A stretch of 64,000 nucleotides of DNA from NCBI RefSeq assembly GCF_022347685.1, contig NZ_JAKRGF010000001.1, forward strand, positions 744,001 to 808,000, written 5' to 3'. The position numbers and the translations under genes were made by a program. This document shows positions 1 to 7,299 of this stretch, piece by piece. The notes below the pieces were generated by a model. It saw only the letters and a program-made list of their open reading frames with translations, made no database searches and had not been told where the DNA came from. Source of the DNA: Thalassobius sp. Cn5-15. GTDB lineage: Bacteria > Pseudomonadota > Alphaproteobacteria > Rhodobacterales > Rhodobacteraceae. Each line of letters opens with the position of its first letter. Within the stretch, counting starts at the first letter, position 1.

Positions 1-704
1 ACCACGTTTGCAACAACCGGCACCACGGGACGGTTGATGTCCACCTCGGCCAGTGCCTGCGCCATCACCTCTGCCGCCGGGGCCATCAGTTCACAATGAA
101 ACGGTGCGCTTACCGGCAGGATCACTGCACGTTTGGCGCCTTTTTCCTTGGCCAGTTCGACCGCACGCTCCACCGCGTCCTTATGGCCAGAAACCACAAC
201 CTGGCCCGGATCGTTGTCGTTTGCCGCCTGACAGACCTCGCCCATCGCGGCCTCTTCGGCCACAGCTTTGGCACCTTCGAAATCCAGCCCCAGCAGCGCG
301 GCCATTGCGCCAACGCCCACCGGAACCGCCTGCTGCATCGCCAGACCACGGGTGCGCAGCAAACGGGCGGCGTCCGAAATGGACAGCGCGCCAGCGGCAG
401 CCAGCGCCGAATATTCACCAAGAGAGTGACCAGCGACAAAGGCCGCCTGATCGGCCAGCACAACGCCCTCGGCCTCCAGCGCTTTCATTGCGGCGAGCGA
501 GGTCGCCATCAGCGCGGGTTGAGCATTCTGCGTCAGGGTCAGCGTATCCTGTTCACCTTCCCAGATCAGGGTAGAGAGCTTTTCGCCCAGCGCCTCATCC
601 ACCTCATAAAACACCGCTTTGGCCGCCGGATAGGCCTCCGCCAGTGCTTTGCCCATTCCGATGGTCTGTGCCCCCTGCCCGGGGAAAACAAATGCTTTGG
701 TCAT
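1..704 (-). CDS. fabD: Malonyl-CoA:ACP transacylase, 3' end cut by window edge
   Basis: Transfers malonyl groups from CoA to acyl carrier protein, the entry step of type II fatty acid synthesis in the cytoplasm. The visible 234 residues begin MTKAFVFPGQGAQTIGMG, the standard FabD N-terminus, and carry the nucleophile elbow GHSLGEYSA with the catalytic serine at about residue 94. The family is usually about 310 residues, so roughly a quarter lies beyond base 1. The ATG at 704 is the natural family start. The gene diverges from the b561-YceI gene, with about 240 bases between them. The rest of a fab cluster presumably lies to the left but is not visible. Confidence 0.95.
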   Translation of the reverse strand, partial: MTKAFVFPGQGAQTIGMGKALAEAYPAAKAVFYEVDEALGEKLSTLIWEGEQDTLTLTQNAQPALMATSLAAMKALEAEGVVLADQAAFVAGHSLGEYSALAAAGALSISDAARLLRTRGLAMQQAVPVGVGAMAALLGLDFEGAKAVAEEAAMGEVCQAANDNDPGQVVVSGHKDAVERAVELAKEKGAKRAVILPVSAPFHCELMAPAAEVMAQALAEVDINRPVVPVVANV

Positions 705-944
705 ATTCGGCCTCGTCCCGATTTTATATCTCACTTATCTCTTGTGACGTGGTGTAAACCCACATGCGCCCCACCACAAGGGAAAGCCACATACCCCCGT
801 GGTGCACATCACAGCCACAGGCCCGCGCCTCCCTATGCGCGCAGTAGCAGATCACCTGTGCGTGTGCAGTGGTTTATCGTACGACGCCAGCACGCTAGGG
901 TATCAGAAGTCGGAATTTACATGACATTTGACCGGAGAGAGCTC

Positions 945-2216
945 ATGTCCCTCACCAATACCCAGGCGCGCTACGGCAGCGTCGCCAAGGCGCTGCACTG
1001 GTCTGTTGCGCTGTTGATCCTTGCGATGCTGCCGGTTGGTTTCATCGCTGCCAAACTGGCAGAAGCCACACAGGCTGGCAGCCCTATAGTGTCGATCAGT
1101 GTGCTAACCACGTTGTTTTCGGCACACAAAACCTTTGGTGTGCTGGTGCTAATCCTTGCCGTGTTGCGCATCCTGTGGGCGCTGACACAATCACGCCCGG
1201 CACCGCTGCATCCGGAACGCAAACTGGAAACACTGGCCGCAGAGGCGGTGCACTGGATGCTCTACGCCTTTATCCTTTTGGTCCCGTTGACCGGCTGGAT
1301 ACACCACGCCGCCAGCAGTGGCTTTGCACCGATCTGGGGGCCATTCGGTCAGGATCTGCCGTTTGTCGCCAAGAATGAGGCGCTGTCGCATGTCTTTGCA
1401 CAGCTGCACTTTGCCACCGTGCTGGGCATGGTGGGCACGCTGGGTCTGCACATTGCCGGTGCGCTGAAACATCAGGTGATTGACCGTGACGTGACCCTTG
1501 CGCGGATGCTGCCGGGCCGGACCCTGCCAGAGGCTGCTCTGTCCGGTGTCGGCGCTGAACCGCATGGCAAAGCGGCCAGTCTGTTCGTGGCTGTCCTGCT
1601 GCTGGGCGTCGGCGCAGGCGTCACGTCGCAACTGATCGGTCAAGGCCATGACGCGGCAACGCCCCCCCACACGTCCCCCTCCGCCACGGCCACGCCAGCC
1701 CCTTTGACCGCCACGGCCACCGCCGCCTCCACCCTGCCCGTCTGGCAGGTCGAAGACGGCACATTGGCGCTGGAAATCACCCAGTTGGGCAATCTGATTT
1801 CTGGTCAATTTGACAACTGGCAGGCCGACATCCGCTATGATCCAGAGGCCACAGGCACAGACAAAGGCGCGGTGAGTGTGGACATTGACATCGCCAGCCT
1901 CAGCCTGGGAACCGTCGCGGCGCAGGCTATGGGGGCGGATTATTTCGACAGCGCAGAATTCCCCACCGCCCGCTATGAGGCAACGCTGCAGGACATAGAC
2001 GGCGCCTTGAGCGCAGTTGGCAGTCTGACGATCAAGGGTATCGCGGTTCCTCTCACTCTCCCTGTTGCGCTGCGTGTTGAGGGGGGGCAGGCCGAAGCCA
2101 GCGGCGCCTTCACCCTAGACCGCCGCGCCTTTGGTATCGGCGACACGGTCCCCGACGAAGGCACATTGGGCTTTGGCGTTGATCTGAATTTCACGCTTAA
2201 GGCCACACGACAGTAA
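945..2216 (+). CDS. Cytochrome b561 fused to a periplasmic YceI domain
   Basis: A 423-residue fusion. Residues about 1-180 form a four-helix b561-type domain (COG3038-like) with candidate heme histidines in ALHWS, SAHKTF, AVHWM and GLHIAG. A further hydrophobic segment near 205-225 is followed by a Pro/Thr/Ala-rich linker (about 235-265) and a C-terminal YceI lipocalin-like domain (about 270-423). b561 proteins carry electrons from quinol; YceI binds polyisoprenoid chains such as quinones. The fusion therefore points to quinone-linked electron transfer at the membrane surface, which is inference. The open frame extends upstream to base 96, but that part overlaps fabD antisense. The ATG at 945, preceded by GGAGAG at 933-939, is chosen. 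Confidence 0.9.
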   Translation: MSLTNTQARYGSVAKALHWSVALLILAMLPVGFIAAKLAEATQAGSPIVSISVLTTLFSAHKTFGVLVLILAVLRILWALTQSRPAPLHPERKLETLAAEAVHWMLYAFILLVPLTGWIHHAASSGFAPIWGPFGQDLPFVAKNEALSHVFAQLHFATVLGMVGTLGLHIAGALKHQVIDRDVTLARMLPGRTLPEAALSGVGAEPHGKAASLFVAVLLLGVGAGVTSQLIGQGHDAATPPHTSPSATATPAPLTATATAASTLPVWQVEDGTLALEITQLGNLISGQFDNWQADIRYDPEATGTDKGAVSVDIDIASLSLGTVAAQAMGADYFDSAEFPTARYEATLQDIDGALSAVGSLTIKGIAVPLTLPVALRVEGGQAEASGAFTLDRRAFGIGDTVPDEGTLGFGVDLNFTLKATRQ

Positions 2217-2252
2217 CCCTGCCACTGCGGACAGGCGCACCAGACTTACAAA

Positions 2253-2277
2253 GGGCCGCCCGCACCTCGGGCGGCCC
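2253..2277 (+). terminator. Hairpin terminator after b561-YceI
   Basis: A perfect 10-bp GC stem (2253-2262 with 2268-2277) with loop CACCT lies 36 bases after the stop codon. There is no long T-tract, so termination strength is uncertain. Confidence 0.65.
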
Positions 2278-2450
2278 TATCCATCTGGGCAACCTGTTCA
2301 TCTGGGCAACCTGCCCCAACAAAACACTGGCGCGGATCTTGTGTTTCTTCGCCCCCCTGCGCACCATGGAACATGCTCAAGATTTAGGCAGCGTCCCAAG
2401 CGAGGTACGCACAGCCAAGCCCGTAAAATTGCCGGAATTGACAGGCGCTT

Positions 2451-2471
2451 ATGAATTTGATCAAAATTCAT
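2451..2471. promoter_or_regulatory. Inverted repeat, candidate operator of the gamma-glutamyl ligase operon
   Basis: ATGAATTT (2451-2458) and AAATTCAT (2464-2471) form perfect 8-bp arms around a 5-base centre, about 40 bases before the GTG start of the glutamine-synthetase-like gene. The site suits a dimeric regulator. The GntR protein at 6610-7299 is the obvious candidate, but no binding evidence is available. Confidence 0.45.
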
Positions 2472-2512
2472 CAATCACAACACGCGCCCCACAAGGGCGC
2501 AAAGGAGGACCG

Positions 2513-3904
2513 GTGAACACCCCCGCCCAGAGCCCAGACCAGCCCAAAAGCTGGCAGGCCACATTGCCCGAAGATTTCCTTGCCCACGCCCGCGGTCGCC
2601 GCGTTGATGAAGTGGAGTGCATTGTCCCAGACCTTGCAGGCACCGCCCGCGGCAAGGCGATGCCTGCCTACAAGTTTGATCCAGACAGCGAACTGGCGCT
2701 GCCCATCTCGCTGTTTTATCAGACCATTTCTGGCGAATACGTGGATATGGAGATTGAAAACCAATGGATGGAACGGGACGTGATCCTGCGCCCTGACATG
2801 TCTACCGCCTGTGCGGTGCCGTGGTCGGACGATGTGGCGGTACAGGCGATCTGTGACATGTTCACCCGTGACGGCGACCCGCTGCCCATCGCGCCGCGCA
2901 ACCTTTTGCGCCGTGTTATCGCGCTTTATGAGGCAAAGGGCTGGCGCGCCGTTGTTGCGCCCGAGCTGGAGTTTTACCTGACCAAACCCAACCGCGACCC
3001 AAATGAACCGATCGAGCCCCCCATCGGCCGTACAGGGCGCAAAGGTGCCAGCCGTCAGGTCTATTCGATGACGGCGGTGGATGAATACGGCGCGGTGATC
3101 GACACCATCTATGATTTCGCCGAAGCGCAGGGCCTGCGCATCGACACCATCATTCAGGAAGGCGGTGCGGGTCAGATTGAGATCAACCTAACCCACGGCG
3201 ACCCATTACATCTGGCAGATCAGGTCTTCTACTTCAAACGCACCATCCGCGAGGCGGCGCTAAAAAACGGGGTCTTTGCCACCTTTATGGCGAAACCCAT
3301 CCGCGATGAGCCGGGCAGTGCGATGCATGTACACCAGTCAATTGTGGATATTGAGACCGGCGAAAACATCTTCTCTAACGCGGATGGATCTGCATCGGAT
3401 CTGTTTGGCTACTTCATCGGTGGATCGCAGCGATATATGCAGGATGTGGTGCCGCTCTATGCGCCTTATGTGAACTCCTACCGCCGCATCACTGTGGACG
3501 GGCAAAGCGCACCGGCAAATCTGGAATGGGCGCAGGACAACCGCACCACCGGCCTGCGGGTGCCTCATTCGCCGCCCGCTGCGCGACGGCTGGAAAACCG
3601 TGTCATCGGGATGGACTGCAACCCTTACATCGCCATCGCCGCTTCGCTGGCCTGCGGCTATCTGGGCATGGTGAACAAAATCACCCCCCGTCCCGAAGCC
3701 CGTTCCGAGGTGTGGGAGGCAGATGATCCCCTGCCACAATCTCTTGCCGTGGCGCTGGAACAATTCGAGGGCGGGACAGAGATTCGTCAACTGCTGGGCG
3801 AAGAGTTTTGCCGTCTCTACCACGACATCAAACGGGCGGAGTATGAGGAGTATCACCGCGAAATCTCCCCTTGGGAACGTCAGCACCTGCTGTTGAACGC
3901 CTGA
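2513..3904 (+). CDS. Glutamine-synthetase-like gamma-glutamyl ligase (PuuA type)
   Basis: A 463-residue ATP-dependent ligase of the glutamine synthetase fold, probably joining glutamate to an amine as in the Puu putrescine pathway. Visible GS elements are APELEF, the glutamate-binding stretch around GGAGQIEINLTHGDP, the ATP-site motif GSAMHVHQS and the NRTTGLRVP region near the end. The NLYDLP adenylylation motif of true GlnA is not seen. The GTG at 2513 is preceded by AAAGGAGG at 2501-2508; the longer frame from 2339 runs through the promoter region and is rejected. It is followed by two FAD oxidases, matching the ligase-plus-oxidase order of gamma-glutamyl amine catabolism. The substrate (putrescine, ethanolamine or another amine) cannot be told from sequence. 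Confidence 0.88.
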   Translation: MNTPAQSPDQPKSWQATLPEDFLAHARGRRVDEVECIVPDLAGTARGKAMPAYKFDPDSELALPISLFYQTISGEYVDMEIENQWMERDVILRPDMSTACAVPWSDDVAVQAICDMFTRDGDPLPIAPRNLLRRVIALYEAKGWRAVVAPELEFYLTKPNRDPNEPIEPPIGRTGRKGASRQVYSMTAVDEYGAVIDTIYDFAEAQGLRIDTIIQEGGAGQIEINLTHGDPLHLADQVFYFKRTIREAALKNGVFATFMAKPIRDEPGSAMHVHQSIVDIETGENIFSNADGSASDLFGYFIGGSQRYMQDVVPLYAPYVNSYRRITVDGQSAPANLEWAQDNRTTGLRVPHSPPAARRLENRVIGMDCNPYIAIAASLACGYLGMVNKITPRPEARSEVWEADDPLPQSLAVALEQFEGGTEIRQLLGEEFCRLYHDIKRAEYEEYHREISPWERQHLLLNA

Positions 3905-3932
3905 TTTTGCGACGCCTTTAGGGGGTATTTCG

Positions 3933-5234
3933 ATGGATCTGCTTACCGTGAACGACCGCGCCGGCCAGTACCCGGCGTCTTACTACGCGGCCTGTGCTAC
4001 GCCGCTGCCGCCGTTTCCTGTGCCTGAGGGTGCGCTGCGCTGCGATGTCTGTGTGGTCGGCGGCGGTTTCATGGGGCTATCAACTGCACTGGAGCTGGCT
4101 CAGCGCGGCTATGACGTGGTGCTGCTGGAGGCGCAGCGCGTTGGCTTTGGCGCATCGGGTCGCAATGGCGGTCAGGTGGGACAAGGTCAGCGACTGGATC
4201 AGGACGATCTGGAGGATCTGGTCGGCAAAGACCACGCCCGCCAGCTATGGCAGATCGCCAATCAATCCGTTGATCTGGTCCGCGAACGGGCGAAATCCCC
4301 GCTGGTAGAGGCGGATTTCAACGACGGCATCATCCACGCCGATCACCGTGAACGCTATGTGCCCCACAGCCGATCCTATGTGGAGAAGCTGAACAGCACC
4401 TATGGCTATGACAAAATCCGGTTCCTTGATCGGGACGAAATGCGCCACATGGTCAACTCCCCCGCCTATCATGGCGGCACGCTGGACATGGGCGCAGGCC
4501 ACATCGATCCGCTGCAATACGCGCTGGGTCTGGCGCGGATGTGTCAGGCAGCAGGCGTGCGCATCTATGAAGGTGCGCGGGTGAACCAGATCGACCAGGG
4601 CGCACCGGCGAAGGTGAATCTGGCGGGGGCTGATGTCACAGCCGACTATGTGGTCATGGGGATGAACGGATACTTGGGGGATCTGGAGGCACAGGTCGCC
4701 CGCCATGTGATGCCGATCAACAACTACATCGTCGCCACGGCACCAATGACGCCCGATCAACAAGAGACCTTGCTGCGGCACAACCATGCGGTGGCGGATA
4801 GTAAGTTTGTGGTGAACTATTTCCGCTTTTCTCCCGATAACCGGCTGCTGTTTGGCGGCACCGAAAGCTACCGCTACAGGTTCCCCAGCGACATCGCCGC
4901 CAAGGTTCGCAAACCGCTGGCGGAGATTTATCCACAGCTGGCGGACGTGCAGATCGACTATGCCTGGGGCGGCACTCTGGGCATCACGATGAACCGAATG
5001 CCGCATGTCACGCGGCTCTCGGGCAATGTGTTGTCGCTATCAGGCTTTTCCGGTCACGGGGTGGCGATGGCATCGCTGGCGGGTCAAATCGCGGCAGAGA
5101 CGATCGCCGGTCAGGCTGAACGGTTCGACGTGATGGCAAAGGTGCCGAAACTGCGTTTCCCCGGTGGGCCACGTTTACGCACCCCGCTCTTAATCGCCGC
5201 GATGCTGTGGTATTCGCTACGCGACAAACTGTGA
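3933..5234 (+). CDS. FAD-dependent amine oxidase, PuuB/DAO family (first copy)
   Basis: A 433-residue DAO-family flavoprotein. The N-terminal dinucleotide fold reads VVGGGFMGLSTALELA near residues 36-51, followed by the GASGRNGGQVGQG signature. The C-terminal flavin-binding part contains LSGFSGHGVAMA. PuuB-type enzymes oxidise gamma-glutamyl amines to aldehydes with release of ammonia and peroxide. The gene starts 28 bases after the ligase stop, so co-transcription is likely. It pairs with a related oxidase 10 bases downstream; the two may differ in substrate. Assignment to PuuB rests on the neighbouring ligase as much as on the fold. Confidence 0.85.
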   Translation: MDLLTVNDRAGQYPASYYAACATPLPPFPVPEGALRCDVCVVGGGFMGLSTALELAQRGYDVVLLEAQRVGFGASGRNGGQVGQGQRLDQDDLEDLVGKDHARQLWQIANQSVDLVRERAKSPLVEADFNDGIIHADHRERYVPHSRSYVEKLNSTYGYDKIRFLDRDEMRHMVNSPAYHGGTLDMGAGHIDPLQYALGLARMCQAAGVRIYEGARVNQIDQGAPAKVNLAGADVTADYVVMGMNGYLGDLEAQVARHVMPINNYIVATAPMTPDQQETLLRHNHAVADSKFVVNYFRFSPDNRLLFGGTESYRYRFPSDIAAKVRKPLAEIYPQLADVQIDYAWGGTLGITMNRMPHVTRLSGNVLSLSGFSGHGVAMASLAGQIAAETIAGQAERFDVMAKVPKLRFPGGPRLRTPLLIAAMLWYSLRDKL

Positions 5235-5244
5235 GATCCTGCCC

Positions 5245-6588
5245 ATGACCCGCATCTATGAGGATATGGCCTACAGCGACCGTCCCATTCAGGATCGCTA
5301 TTGGGACAGCACGTTAGATGCGGAGTTGCCCGTCTATCCCGCGCTAGACGGCGACGCGTCTTGCGATTTTGCCATTATTGGCGGTGGCTATACCGGATTG
5401 TCAGCGGCCCTGACGCTGGTTGAGGCGGGCGCTGACGTGATCCTCCTGGACGCTAAACGCCCCGGTTGGGGGGCTTCGGGGCGCAATGGCGGTTTGGTCT
5501 CGGCGGGGATGAGCAAACTCAGCGATGATACAATCGAGGCGACATATGGCGCTGCGGACGCGCGACTGTTCTATGACGCGGAACGGGCGGCGGTAGATCT
5601 CGTTAGGGACTACATCGACCGCTACGCCCTAAACGTTGATCGTCATTCCGACGGCTATAGCTGCGTTGCGCACAGCCCTGCGGCCCTAGATGGGCTGAAA
5701 GCCTATGGGGAGAGCTACACCCGCCGCTACGGACTGCCCTATCAGTTGATCGCACCGCAAGAGATGGAAAATCATGGCATGGCCTCGCCCGATTTTCACG
5801 GCGGGGTGCATTTGCCGATGGGCTTTGCCCTGAACCCGCTAAAGTTCCTTGTCGGCCTCACCCGCGCCGCCGCAGCCGCAGGCGTCATGATGCATTCGGA
5901 CACACCCGTACTGAAGGTGCTACAAGACGGTGGCTTTCATCTGAAAACACCGACCGGCACGGTCAGGGCGCGCAAGGTGCTGTTCGCCACCAACGGCTAT
6001 GGCAGTGACCACCTGCCCCGCCCGCTGGGCGCACACTATCTACCGGTACAATCCAACATCCTTGTCTCCCGCCCACTGAGCGAGGTGGAGCTGCAGACGC
6101 AAGGTTGGACCAGCCGTCAGATGGTGGTGGATTCGCGCACCTTGTTGCATTACTTTCGCCTGCTGCCTGACAACCGGATGTTGCTGGGCCTGCGCGGATC
6201 GGTGCGGGTGAGCGAGGACAACATCGCCAGAACACGCGCGCGCGCACGCACCGATTTTGATCGGATGTTCCCTGCATGGCGCCATGTGGAAACGCCTTAT
6301 TTCTGGTCCGGCCTCATCTGCATGACCCGCGCCCTAGTGCCCTTCGCCGGCCCCGTGCCAGGCATGGAGGGAGCCTTTGCTGCCTTCGGCTATCACGGCA
6401 GCGGTCTCACCGGCGCACCATACGGGGGGGCATTGATCGCGGATCTGGCACTTGGGCGTAACAGCGCCGACAGACCACATCCCGCCTTTATGCAGGCCGC
6501 GCCCAGACGGTTCGAACTGGGCCGCTATCGCCGTGCCAGCCTGCCACCGGCCTTTGCGTGGTACCGGCTGAAGGACCGCCTGTCCTAA
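5245..6588 (+). CDS. FAD-dependent amine oxidase, PuuB/DAO family (second copy)
   Basis: A 447-residue flavoprotein of the same family as the preceding gene. It has IIGGGYTGLSAALTLVEAG near residue 45, GASGRNGG just after, and a C-terminal FGYHGSGLTGAPYGG flavin loop. It starts 10 bases after the previous stop codon and is clearly in the same operon. The two oxidases differ through most of their length, so this is not a recent duplication. It ends 21 bases from the convergent GntR gene. Exact substrate unknown. Confidence 0.84.
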   Translation: MTRIYEDMAYSDRPIQDRYWDSTLDAELPVYPALDGDASCDFAIIGGGYTGLSAALTLVEAGADVILLDAKRPGWGASGRNGGLVSAGMSKLSDDTIEATYGAADARLFYDAERAAVDLVRDYIDRYALNVDRHSDGYSCVAHSPAALDGLKAYGESYTRRYGLPYQLIAPQEMENHGMASPDFHGGVHLPMGFALNPLKFLVGLTRAAAAAGVMMHSDTPVLKVLQDGGFHLKTPTGTVRARKVLFATNGYGSDHLPRPLGAHYLPVQSNILVSRPLSEVELQTQGWTSRQMVVDSRTLLHYFRLLPDNRMLLGLRGSVRVSEDNIARTRARARTDFDRMFPAWRHVETPYFWSGLICMTRALVPFAGPVPGMEGAFAAFGYHGSGLTGAPYGGALIADLALGRNSADRPHPAFMQAAPRRFELGRYRRASLPPAFAWYRLKDRLS

Positions 6589-6609
6589 AACCGGTCCGGA
6601 ACCACATGG

Positions 6610-7299
6610 TCAGTACCGCATAGAGAGGTTGTAGCCCTGCCGGTACAACAGCCGTGTGAAGTTCACCGGCACCTCGCCCGCCCAAACCGCACGTTCGATG
6701 CGAAACAGCGCCGCCCCCACTTCTGTCCCTAACAGGCCAGACATATCCGCATCGGCGATCTGTGCCGAAAGGCTCATCTCTACATCGCTGAACGGCACCT
6801 CAGACACGAACCATTCTGCCGCGCCACTCTCCGCAAAGGACGGCGTGCGCGCCGTTGGCAGACCCAACAGGTTAAACCAGCGATCCTCATACTGATATGG
6901 CACACCGTCAGCGTAATGCATCGCGCGCACATGGCGCACCTCTGCCTCATCATGAAGGCTTAGACGCGCGCGCAACCAATCAGGTGCAGGTGCGATCGTA
7001 TCCTCCAACAGCGCATAGCGATAGCGGCTGCCGGCGCCCTCGATCTCGTTGCGGATCAGCGGCACCGGCATCCTGACATGACGACGCGGCACCTGACGCA
7101 CCCGCGTGCCCGCCTTGCGCTTGCGTTCCAGCAACCCCTCTTCGGCCAGTTCACGCATCGCGCGGTTCACTGTGGCACGGGCGCAGTTGAATTCCGCAGC
7201 CAGATCCACCTCATTCGGCAAAAGCGCGCCAAGCTTCCATGTTCCCCCAACAATGCGCTGACGCAGCTCACTTTTAAGTTCTCTAAAGTCAGTTTTCAT
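6610..7299 (-). CDS. GntR-family transcriptional regulator (HutC/UTRA type)
   Basis: A 229-residue regulator. An N-terminal winged helix (about 8-70) contains the recognition stretch CARATVNRAMRELAEEGLLERK; a C-terminal UTRA effector domain (about 90-225) has VRAMHYADGVPYQYEDRW. UTRA regulators sense small metabolites and usually repress neighbouring catabolic genes. The gene converges on the ligase/oxidase operon and is the likely local regulator. Its ATG lies inside the end of the upstream histidine-kinase gene (11-base overlap), with AAGGAAG as ribosome site, so translation of the two is probably coupled. The physiological link between the kinase and the amine operon is not established. 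Confidence 0.88.
   Translation of the reverse strand: MKTDFRELKSELRQRIVGGTWKLGALLPNEVDLAAEFNCARATVNRAMRELAEEGLLERKRKAGTRVRQVPRRHVRMPVPLIRNEIEGAGSRYRYALLEDTIAPAPDWLRARLSLHDEAEVRHVRAMHYADGVPYQYEDRWFNLLGLPTARTPSFAESGAAEWFVSEVPFSDVEMSLSAQIADADMSGLLGTEVGAALFRIERAVWAGEVPVNFTRLLYRQGYNLSMRY

Noticed and set aside
96-944. N-terminal extension of the b561-YceI frame
   Set aside because: It overlaps fabD antisense and lacks family similarity; ATG 945 has a good ribosome site.
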